The notes beneath the pieces were generated by a model. It was not told the DNA's origin. It saw nothing but the letters and a program-made list of their open reading frames with translations, and made no database searches. Shown in pieces: positions 1 through 5,039 of a DNA stretch of 6,804 nucleotides; positions within the stretch are counted from its first letter, which is position 1, and the number at the start of each line of letters is the position of its first letter. Made by a program: the position numbers and the translations under genes. This DNA is from JACKCP01 sp034007295 (GTDB lineage Bacteria > Desulfobacterota > Desulfobacteria > Desulfobacterales > JACKCP01), in the NCBI GenBank assembly GCA_034007295.1, contig JAVERC010000084.1, positions 1 through 6,804 of the forward strand, written 5' to 3'.

Positions 1-127
1 GATACATTGAATATTTTGAAAATTAATTTTTGAATCTGCTACAGAGATTGGCAAAAAGGCCGTTTCTGTTCAGCAGCTATTTTTCTTTTTCATAATCTTA
101 AGTTAACAATTTAAGTTTAAATTATTG
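1..127. repeat. Long direct repeat, left copy (127 bp visible)
   Basis: Bases 1-127 are identical to 2959-3085 at a constant offset of 2958. At the right edge, base 128 is t where 3086 is g; with a one-base gap the next three bases (tga) match again, so the edge may be an indel rather than a clean cut. The left edge cannot be seen because it coincides with base 1, so 127 bp is a minimum. The repeat holds a terminator-like hairpin (36-76), the palindrome AAAATTAATTTT (19-30), and an AT-rich tail. It is not a coding repeat and is not terminally inverted. Together with its partner it brackets a block of three minus-strand genes. Confidence 0.97.
36..90 (+). terminator. Terminator-like hairpin in the left repeat copy
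   Basis: CTGCT (36-40) pairs with AGCAG (72-76). ACAGAGAT (41-48) pairs with GTTTCTGT (62-69) through two G-U wobbles. GGC (50-52) pairs with GCC (59-61) around a six-base loop. A two-base bulge (70-71) and a one-base bulge (49) interrupt the 16-bp stem. Two runs of five T separated by one C follow at 80-90, which is the layout of an intrinsic terminator for rightward transcription. It would end a gene lying left of the window. A structured DNA recombination site is an alternative reading, given the bulges. Confidence 0.6.
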
Positions 128-321
128 TGAGTTGAGGGTCAAATCTTTAATCTTGACAAATCAACAATCACTTTATTTTTTTATTGAAGACAGATCTAAG
201 TTTCATCTTTATCATCTATCCGGCCTTTTATTCAAACTTTAATGTGAGTTCAAAACTTCAAAAAACATCTGCCACGATTACATTAATCTATACGAATAAA
301 TACTTGCTGAAAATTTCTGAT

Positions 322-1713
322 CTATTTTAAATCTTTTTCAGGGATAATATAGTAGCCACCTGTTTTCGGAGCTCCCCTAAACTCGATTTTTCCTTCACTT
401 TTCAGTTCTTTTATATATCTTTCTATAGTTCGCTGTGAGAGATCCAACTTATTTTTTATCTCTTTTGTATTTTTCCCGGGAGTTACTTTTATAAAATTTA
501 AAACTTCATTTACTCCGCCATTTACTCCGCCATTTACTCCGCCGTTTACTCCGCCGTTTTTACCGGAAAAATTTATTGGAAATAAAGTTACTTTAAAATA
601 ATTACCAATAATTTCAAAAATTGGTTGAGGAGCACCATATTTTTCCATCGCCGCCCTTACTCTTTTTATACCGGATCCATATTTTTCTATAACACCGGCC
701 TCTTTAAAAACGGAGGCTATCTGCTTATTTCTTGGATTAGATGCAGTTTTTCCAGATAGAATATCTTCAAGCTTTACTCCTTCAGACAAAGGCCCGGGAT
801 TAAAGAATTCTATTCTATCATCATAAATTTTTAATGTTGAATCACCTGAAGCTCTATAATCCCTGTGGACTATCATATTTATCACAATTTCTCTTATTGC
901 TTCTGGAGGGTACTCCCAGACTTCTTCACGCTCTGGCCTATCTTTTATTATAAAGACTTTACTTATATGCTTTCTGATAAATAGAATACATTCTTCTATT
1001 TCAGAAAAAAGATCTCCCCGAATTGTTTTATTGTCCTTAATTATAATTTCAGAATCAAAACGACCTGCATCAATTGTAGTTGTAATCAATTCATCTTTGT
1101 TAAACAGAAGATAACAGCCAAACGAAACAGCTCCCTGTCTTAATAGCTCAAATTTTTTTAAAACAATCAAAGGATCATCATCTATAGGAAAATCTCTTAA
1201 AGTATTTAACTTTTCAATGAAGATATTTACTTTATCCAGAGAAATATCTTCTATTCCATGAACTGGATCGGTAGCAAAATCCCAGCTAAGGTTTACTGTT
1301 TTTAAATGTTCATTTGCTATTTCAGCTAAATCCATAAGGTGATTGGAATTGTGTTTTCTTTTGTAATATTTTCCTTTGAAGCTAACAGGTTTTACCGGAT
1401 ATGAAATAATCGACAAACTAATTATTGTTTTATTTTCCAGAGTATATACTTCAGAGTCCGGTATTATTGATGGATAAGTTGAGCTTTTTATCTGATTTAT
1501 CCATTTTTGAATACTTTCCTGATTTGACTGAGCCCCTTTTACATTGCCTTTATCATCAATACCGATAAAAACACTGCCTCCTTTACTATTTGCAAAGGCA
1601 CATAAGGATTCTATTGTTTCTTTACCAAAAGAAACTTTGAACTCCACCTTTTCAGATTCACCATCTTTTAAGATTTTTGATATATACTCTTTCATTGAAT
1701 CCTTGATATTCAT
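322..1713 (-). CDS. AlbA_2 (Schlafen-type) / GHKL ATPase / winged-helix protein, RecG-C-like
   Basis: This 463-residue protein has three parts. Residues about 18-135 form an AlbA_2 domain, seen in EKVEFK, in AFANSKGGSVFIGIDDKG (39-56) and in the YYKRKHNSN segment near 116-124. Residues about 268-376 form a GHKL-type ATP-binding domain like that annotated as RecG C-terminal-like: REIVINMIVHRDY (274-286) resembles the N-box, FFNPG (303-307) and EKYGSGIKR (343-351) the nucleotide-binding loops. A linker of four NGGV units (386-401) leads to a winged helix (about 403-457) containing TKEIKNKLDLSQRTIERYI. The family is known as putative transcriptional regulators and as accessory genes in defence or mobile regions; the target here is unknown. 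It is not the RecG helicase. The first ATG abuts a TAG in the same frame and has no Shine-Dalgarno. M7 (ATG at 1695) has AAGGA four bases upstream and could be the true start. Leucine codons are mainly TTA/TTG, unlike the CTT-rich genes to the right. Confidence 0.9.
   Translation of the reverse strand: MNIKDSMKEYISKILKDGESEKVEFKVSFGKETIESLCAFANSKGGSVFIGIDDKGNVKGAQSNQESIQKWINQIKSSTYPSIIPDSEVYTLENKTIISLSIISYPVKPVSFKGKYYKRKHNSNHLMDLAEIANEHLKTVNLSWDFATDPVHGIEDISLDKVNIFIEKLNTLRDFPIDDDPLIVLKKFELLRQGAVSFGCYLLFNKDELITTTIDAGRFDSEIIIKDNKTIRGDLFSEIEECILFIRKHISKVFIIKDRPEREEVWEYPPEAIREIVINMIVHRDYRASGDSTLKIYDDRIEFFNPGPLSEGVKLEDILSGKTASNPRNKQIASVFKEAGVIEKYGSGIKRVRAAMEKYGAPQPIFEIIGNYFKVTLFPINFSGKNGGVNGGVNGGVNGGVNEVLNFIKVTPGKNTKEIKNKLDLSQRTIERYIKELKSEGKIEFRGAPKTGGYYIIPEKDLK
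509..556. repeat. Four tandem 12-bp units coding the NGGV linker
   Basis: Four consecutive copies of TTTACTCCGCC(A/G) run from 509 to 556 on the plus strand. The first two end in A and the last two in G. Read on the minus strand they encode residues 386-401 as NGGV repeated four times, between the ATPase domain and the winged helix. The unit is a multiple of three, so gain or loss of copies keeps the frame and only changes linker length. Confidence 0.95.
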
Positions 1714-1818
1714 CTAAATATTTGCGGCAAATTTTTTACATTTTCCTGTATTATGCTCATCTACTTTCTTTTCAAACTTCAATCCTGATAGAAACCCATC
1801 ATACAGAATTCCGGGGAC
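1714..1818 (-). other. Open reading-frame remnant directly upstream of the AlbA_2 gene
   Basis: In the frame of the 463-residue gene, 34 sense codons lie between a TAA at 1819-1821 and a TAG at 1714-1716. The TAG touches the ATG of the large gene. The stretch reads VPGILYDGFLSGLK followed by a lysine-rich tail (EKKVDEHNTGKCKKF). It has no ATG or GTG start. A one-base change at the CCCC run (1813-1816) would join it to the reading frame that continues past the stop of the 125-residue gene. It may be a decayed C-terminus of that gene or a chance open frame in AT-rich DNA. Confidence 0.2.
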
Positions 1819-1847
1819 TTATCTTTTTTAAAAGAAAATTCATCACC

Positions 1848-2225
1848 TTAAAAAATAAGCTTTAATTTTAGGGGTTCTGAATTTATCTTGCCATGCTCCA
1901 AAGGATCAAATAAAGCTTGAATATCACTGAATGCAGACAGGCTGTTACATGATCTCATAAGAAGATTTACTGATTCTTGAGGATTGTCTTTTAATAAATC
2001 TACAGCTTTAACAATATTATCTCTCACTGTATTGGCCCAAATTGCATACCTGGAAAGAGTTGCACCATGTTCACTGCTTTGCTGGTTTATAGCAGCCCTG
2101 TCTAGCCTTGGGAAAGGATTATCTGATCCACCATCACCATAAGCAGTTGAAATCAAGAAATCCTCAGCCAAATCATATTTATTGATTATTTTATCAATAC
2201 TTTTGCTAGTTTTATCTTTTTCCAT
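1848..2225 (-). CDS. Hypothetical 125-residue soluble protein
   Basis: I do not recognise this family. The protein is soluble, with no signal peptide and no membrane segment. A charged N-terminus (MEKDKTSKSIDKIINKYDLAE) is followed by a glycine/aspartate turn with NPFPRLDRAA near residues 36-45, then helix-like segments ending at QALFDPLEHG. No catalytic or metal-binding motif stands out, and the two cysteine/histidine positions do not form a pattern. The start is supported by AAGGA 11 bases before the ATG. It lies 51 bp downstream of the 75-residue membrane protein gene and 134 bp upstream of the AlbA_2 gene, all on the same strand, so co-transcription is plausible. Reading past its TAA gives about 23 further sense codons, and a frame change would extend this to the TAG before the next gene, so it may be a shortened version of a longer protein. 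Real coding status is likely but not certain. Confidence 0.6.
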   Translation of the reverse strand: MEKDKTSKSIDKIINKYDLAEDFLISTAYGDGGSDNPFPRLDRAAINQQSSEHGATLSRYAIWANTVRDNIVKAVDLLKDNPQESVNLLMRSCNSLSAFSDIQALFDPLEHGKINSEPLKLKLIF

Positions 2226-2276
2226 TTATATACAAATCCTTATTTAAAATGACTGAAAAGACCCATTCCCAACAAA

Positions 2277-2504
2277 TCAATTATGATCTTTATCTTTTGA
2301 ATGCTTCACACGAAAAGCCCAAACAATAAAAGCACCTATTACAATTGGATAAAATCCATAAAGTCTTTCAAACCCTTTGAACTGATAAATCGTATCCCCA
2401 ATTCCTCTGCCGATCTCACCAAATATTAAAATTACAAGCCCGGTAAGTATTGCAAAAACACCAAAAATATAAGCACAAATAAGTTCTTTATTAAATTTTT
2501 TCAT
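2277..2504 (-). CDS. Small two-helix membrane protein, hypothetical
   Basis: This 75-residue protein has two hydrophobic segments, about residues 10-28 (YIFGVFAILTGLVILIF) and 51-65 (GFYPIVIGAFIVWAF). They are joined by a loop holding GEIGRGIGD and a lysine/arginine-bearing stretch. Both ends are lysine-rich (MKKFNKE at the start, KHSKDKDHN at the end), which by the positive-inside rule suggests an inner-membrane hairpin with both termini in the cytoplasm. No family is recognised. A modest Shine-Dalgarno (AAAGG) lies about 12 bases before the ATG. It is the first minus-strand gene of the block between the repeats and is followed after 51 bp by the 125-residue gene. Membrane partners of this size occur next to regulators and toxin-like genes, but nothing in the sequence shows such a role. 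Confidence 0.6.
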   Translation of the reverse strand: MKKFNKELICAYIFGVFAILTGLVILIFGEIGRGIGDTIYQFKGFERLYGFYPIVIGAFIVWAFRVKHSKDKDHN

Positions 2505-2958
2505 AATTTTTAAAAGCCTTTATAAACAATTTTATTTGTAAATTTATCCTCTGTTAAAAAAAAATAATATTTAATTGAACCTTATTTAGATCCACCATGT
2601 TTTAATATTTTTGAAATATCTTTTTTTATTGAATAATTTTACGAAATAAATTTTTCAAATTTACAAACAGCCTTATATAGCTCCGCTCTTTAAGTTACAA
2701 AACAGCACTTTTAAAAATTACCTGACTCAATTTTTTAATTAGAATAACGAGGGTTATTTATTAATCCTTTTTATTTATGTCAAGACTAAACAAGGTTAAT
2801 TATAAAAAATCTTAAGATGATTAAAATAAAACACAAATTAAGACCAAGCTAAAATTCAAGTTTTTTAAAAATTACTAAATGTTTAATTCTTTAAAAATTG
2901 ACCAAAACCGAAATTTTTTGTTCAGTGTCAAGACACTGATGATAAATTTCACATTTAG
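2505..2958. other. Gene-free, very AT-rich region ahead of the minus-strand genes
   Basis: I find no convincing gene in these 454 bp; stop codons are frequent in all frames and the longest starts give peptides of about 12-14 residues without a Shine-Dalgarno. The region must hold the promoter of the 75-residue gene; an isolated TATTAT lies on the minus strand near 2568-2573, with no good -35 partner. A small dyad, AATAAC-GAGG-GTTATT, is at 2743-2758. The word TGTCAAGAC occurs at 2778 and again at 2926 inside the palindrome described separately. The region ends at the right copy of the direct repeat. Confidence 0.6.
2922..2939. promoter_or_regulatory. 18-bp palindrome, operator-like
   Basis: TCAGTGTC and GACACTGA form perfect 8-bp arms around a two-base AA centre. 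The spacer is too short for a good RNA hairpin, so a binding site for a dimeric DNA-binding protein is more likely. It sits 19 bp left of the right direct repeat. It also falls in the 17-bp gap between a weak TTGTTC (2918-2923) and GATAAA (2941-2946), which could be a rightward promoter. The protein that would bind is not known; the winged-helix protein of the same block is one candidate. Confidence 0.4.
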
Positions 2959-3085
2959 GATACATTGAATATTTTGAAAATTAATTTTTGAATCTGCTAC
3001 AGAGATTGGCAAAAAGGCCGTTTCTGTTCAGCAGCTATTTTTCTTTTTCATAATCTTAAGTTAACAATTTAAGTTTAAATTATTG
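2959..3085. repeat. Long direct repeat, right copy
   Basis: This is the exact second copy of bases 1-127. It ends 54 bp before the proC start codon, so this copy probably sits in the native proC upstream region, with the left copy being the duplicate or the other end of an insertion. The base before it (2958, g) has no visible counterpart because the left copy begins at the window edge. There is no transposon-like inverted repeat at its edges. Confidence 0.97.
2994..3048 (+). terminator. Terminator-like hairpin in the right repeat copy
   Basis: This is the same 16-bp bulged stem as in the left copy (2994-3034), followed by the T-rich tract at 3038-3048. It lies 91 bp upstream of proC and would block rightward read-through into proC, so any proC promoter would have to be downstream of it (3049-3139) if it works as a terminator. 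Confidence 0.6.
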
Positions 3086-3139
3086 GTGATTTAAGATATT
3101 TAAAGAAAAAATTTAATACTTATTAAAGAAAGGGGAAAA

Positions 3140-3979
3140 ATGCTTTTTAAAACAGGTTTTATCGGGGCTGGAAACATGGCAGAAGCAATAGCTTCTTCAA
3201 TGCTTGAAAAAAAAATAGCTGAAAATAATTTTATTTTTATAAATGATATAAGCAATGACCGCAAAAAATATTTCCATGAAAAATTCAGAATACACCCCTG
3301 CTTGTCAAACCATGAGGTGATTGAAAAGTCAGACATAATTATTCTTGCTGTAAAACCCCAGGTAATGGGTGAAGTCTTGAAAGATGCTTTTGAAAAAACA
3401 GATTTTTCCAGTAAAAAACTTATTATCTCCATTGCTGCCGGAATAACAACAGAATTTATTGAAAATATTATTTATTCTTTTACAAGTGAAGAAAATGCAA
3501 AAAACTTCCCTGTTATTCGGGTTATGCCAAATACTCCTTCTCTTGCCGGCATGGGTATGAGTGCAGTTTGCAAAGGTAAAAATGCCGGAAAAAAAGATGT
3601 TGAAACAGCTGAAACAATTGTAAATTCCATGGGAAAATCAATAATTGTTGAAGAAAATATGATGAATTCAGTTACAGCAGTTTCAGGGTCGGGTCCTGCA
3701 TATTTTTTCTATTTTATTGAATCGCTTGTAAATGCAGCAATAAAGCTTGGTTTTTCAAGGGAAGATGCTTTTGAGCTTGTATTTCAGACAGCCAAAGGCT
3801 CAATTGCACTCATGGAAAAAACATGTGAATCTCCCGATATTTTAAGACAAAAGGTTACATCAAAGGGTGGAACAACAGAGGCCGCCCTAAATAAATTCAT
3901 GGCTGAAAACTTTGAAAAAATTGTTGAGAAAGCACTTTTTGCAGCCCATGACAGAGGAGTTGAATTAAGCGGAAAATAA
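3140..3979 (+). CDS. proC: Pyrroline-5-carboxylate reductase
   Basis: The product reduces 1-pyrroline-5-carboxylate to proline with NAD(P)H, the last step of proline synthesis in the cytoplasm. At 279 residues it has the usual family length. The N-terminal Rossmann fold is seen in GFIGAGNM (6-13), followed by AVKPQ (70-74) and MPNTP (129-133). The C-terminal helical dimerisation and substrate domain carries AVSGSGPAY (180-188) and VTSKGGTTEAAL (239-250), the family signature region. The start is fixed by a strong Shine-Dalgarno (AAAGGGG) five bases upstream of the ATG. It is followed after 150 bp by ccdA on the same strand, with a possible separate ccdA promoter between them. Leucine codons are mostly CTT, as in the other genes to the right. 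No defect is visible, so the adjacent insertion-like block did not interrupt the coding region, though it may have altered its upstream control. Confidence 0.97.
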   Translation: MLFKTGFIGAGNMAEAIASSMLEKKIAENNFIFINDISNDRKKYFHEKFRIHPCLSNHEVIEKSDIIILAVKPQVMGEVLKDAFEKTDFSSKKLIISIAAGITTEFIENIIYSFTSEENAKNFPVIRVMPNTPSLAGMGMSAVCKGKNAGKKDVETAETIVNSMGKSIIVEENMMNSVTAVSGSGPAYFFYFIESLVNAAIKLGFSREDAFELVFQTAKGSIALMEKTCESPDILRQKVTSKGGTTEAALNKFMAENFEKIVEKALFAAHDRGVELSGK

Positions 3980-4042
3980 TTGTAACCCCGGCTTACGTGC
4001 AGGCTCATTAAAAAAGATTTATATTTTAAATAAACTGAATAT

Positions 4043-4080
4043 TTTTCTGCTTCCCTGGCAGGAGCCTGAGAAGCAGAAAA
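4043..4080. promoter_or_regulatory. Stem-loop/dyad between proC and ccdA
   Basis: TTTTCTGCTTC (4043-4053) and GAAGCAGAAAA (4070-4080) are perfect 11-bp inverted arms. An inner GGC-AGGA-GCC hairpin (4057-4066) fills the centre. The T-run is on the left arm and the A-run on the right, the opposite of a rightward terminator, and no T-tract follows directly on either strand. It ends 10 bp before a TATAAT, so it covers the place of a -35 element. An operator, a structured mark at the proC 3' end, or a dispersed palindromic element are all possible. Confidence 0.5.
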
Positions 4081-4090
4081 ACCGAAGCTG

Positions 4091-4096
4091 TATAAT
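4091..4096 (+). promoter_or_regulatory. Candidate -10 element for ccdA
   Basis: A perfect TATAAT lies 33 bp before the ccdA start codon, which would place transcription start near 4103. There is no recognisable -35 hexamer at 16-18 bp; that position is occupied by the right arm of the stem-loop at 4043-4080. It might therefore need an activator. Chance occurrence in AT-rich DNA is possible. Confidence 0.35.
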
Positions 4097-4129
4097 TTTC
4101 AATTTTTTACAATACCGGAGCAGATTATA

Positions 4130-4840
4130 ATGTTTGAACAGTCAGTAAGTATGTCAGCAGCACTTGGAGCAGGTCTTTTATCTTTTTTTTCTCCCTGTAT
4201 AATACCACTTTTACCGGCATATTTTTCTTTTATAACAGGAGTTTCTGTTGAAGAACTTCTTGACCGCCAAAAGGATTCGTCCCTTAAAAGACAGATAATA
4301 ATTTCAACTTCAATGTTTATTCTTGGGTTTACCCTTGTGTTTGTTCTCATGGGCTTTTCTGCAACAGCTGCAGGAGGTCTTTTTTCAAAATTTGGAAATT
4401 ATTTAAGAATTATCGGAGGAATTGTTATTATAATTTTAGGTGTCCATTTAACAGGACTTTTTCAGATCAAATTCCTTCAAATGGAAAAAAGAATACATTT
4501 AAAACAAAAACCTGTTCACATGCTTGGAGCATTTTTTGCCGGAAATGCCTTTGCAGCGGGGTGGACTCCCTGTATAGGCCCGATTCTTGGAAGTATTCTT
4601 GTAATTGCAGGCTCACAGGAAACAATGGCCCAGGGGGGATATCTTCTTTTGATTTATTCTTTAGGGCTTGCAATTCCTTTTTTTGTTCTTTCATTTTTTA
4701 TTCATTTTCTTTTGAGCTTTATGCAAAAAACCAGAAAATTCATAAAATTTTTAAATATTTTTGCAGGAATATTTTTAATTCTTCTTGGAATTGTCCTTAT
4801 TGCCGATAAACTTGGTTATATAAGCAGTTTATTTTTATAG
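4130..4840 (+). CDS. ccdA: CcdA/DsbD-type membrane thiol-electron transporter
   Basis: The 236-residue protein matches the short CcdA form of the DsbD transmembrane family, which carries reducing equivalents from cytoplasmic thioredoxin across the inner membrane to extracytoplasmic thiol proteins, for example in cytochrome c maturation. Six membrane segments are visible, at about 8-37, 56-81, 91-112, 129-160, 169-196 and 204-227. The two redox cysteines are present in their usual settings: FFSPCIIPLLP with C23 in segment 1 and GWTPCIGPILG with C148 in segment 4. The ATG is preceded by CGGAG at nine bases. CcdA usually works with a periplasmic TlpA/ResA-like redoxin, often encoded next door. 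None is present here; the following 199 bp hold only a 7-codon mini-ORF and a terminator. Assignment to the family is firm, but the exact client is not shown by the sequence. Confidence 0.93.
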   Translation: MFEQSVSMSAALGAGLLSFFSPCIIPLLPAYFSFITGVSVEELLDRQKDSSLKRQIIISTSMFILGFTLVFVLMGFSATAAGGLFSKFGNYLRIIGGIVIIILGVHLTGLFQIKFLQMEKRIHLKQKPVHMLGAFFAGNAFAAGWTPCIGPILGSILVIAGSQETMAQGGYLLLIYSLGLAIPFFVLSFFIHFLLSFMQKTRKFIKFLNIFAGIFLILLGIVLIADKLGYISSLFL

Positions 4841-4882
4841 AAAAAGGCTTTATTATAACCCAAAAGAACAGGAGAATTATTT

Positions 4883-4906
4883 ATGAAGCGTAACTTTGTC
4901 CTATAA
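4883..4906 (+). CDS. Seven-codon mini-ORF with strong Shine-Dalgarno (possible leader peptide or gene remnant)
   Basis: AGGAG at 4870-4874 is placed eight bases before an ATG that opens MKRNFVL and then stops at TAA. This ribosome site is better than that of the MFS gene itself. The peptide has the look of the first residues of a signal peptide, and its place right after ccdA is where a TlpA-like redoxin would be expected. It may therefore be the stump of a lost gene. It could instead be a leader peptide in front of the terminator at 4983-5018. Its stop codon overlaps a TATAAT (4902-4907). Nothing after the stop codon reads as a recognisable protein in any frame. Confidence 0.3.
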   Translation: MKRNFVL

Positions 4907-4982
4907 TCTCAATTATCAATAACATTTCCTGAAAAATAAGAAGTTTCTTTTTACAGAAAAAAACTATAACATAGCACTCTGA

Positions 4983-5018
4983 TCAGGCTCTGCTATCTGC
5001 AGGGCCTGAAATTTTTTT
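4983..5018 (+). terminator. Strong intrinsic terminator between ccdA and the MFS gene
   Basis: TCAGGCTCTGC (4983-4993) pairs with GCAGGGCCTGA (4999-5009): 11 bp with a single U-G wobble and a five-base loop (TATCT). Two A and seven T follow (5012-5018). This is the clearest terminator in the window. It ends 21 bp before the MFS start codon, leaving no room for a full promoter after it. It must therefore either lie in the MFS leader (attenuator) or overlap the MFS promoter. The left arm shares the palindrome CTGATCAG (4979-4986) with upstream sequence, which could form a competing fold. Confidence 0.85.
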
Positions 5019-5039
5019 AATGATTTAAAACGGATTTTT

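Noticed and set aside
153..158. TTGACA as a -35 promoter element
   Set aside because: No acceptable -10 hexamer follows at 16-18 bp, and no rightward gene follows.
509..556. CRISPR-like short repeats
   Set aside because: The units are contiguous 12-mers without spacers and translate in frame inside a conserved gene.
1..3085. Integron gene cassettes with attC sites
   Set aside because: The hairpin in the repeat is attC-like in shape, but I find no paired RYYYAAC and GTTRRRY core sites, no integrase, and the block has a multi-gene layout.
1..3085. Classical insertion sequence or composite transposon
   Set aside because: There is no transposase, no terminal inverted repeat at the repeat edges, and the repeats are direct and non-coding.
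3100..3432. Minus-strand open frame of 110 codons over the proC start
   Set aside because: It lies antisense to well-supported proC, covers its ribosome site, and its product has no family-like motif; it is a by-product of AT-rich coding DNA.
3784..4008. Minus-strand open frame over the proC 3' end
   Set aside because: It is antisense to conserved ProC signature residues and has no supporting ribosome site or motif.
4099..4350. Minus-strand open frame over the ccdA start
   Set aside because: It is antisense to the first CcdA membrane segment and its conserved cysteine; the translated product is low-quality.
4467..4809. Open frames on both strands inside ccdA (4467-4694 minus, 4561-4809 plus)
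   Set aside because: Both are out of frame with CcdA, whose second redox cysteine and membrane segments fall here.
4043..5009. Family relationship among the CTGC/GCAG hairpins at 36-76, 4043-4080, 4983-5009 and 6206-6236
   Set aside because: They share short words expected of GC-clamped stems in AT-rich DNA, but they do not align beyond 4-6 bases.
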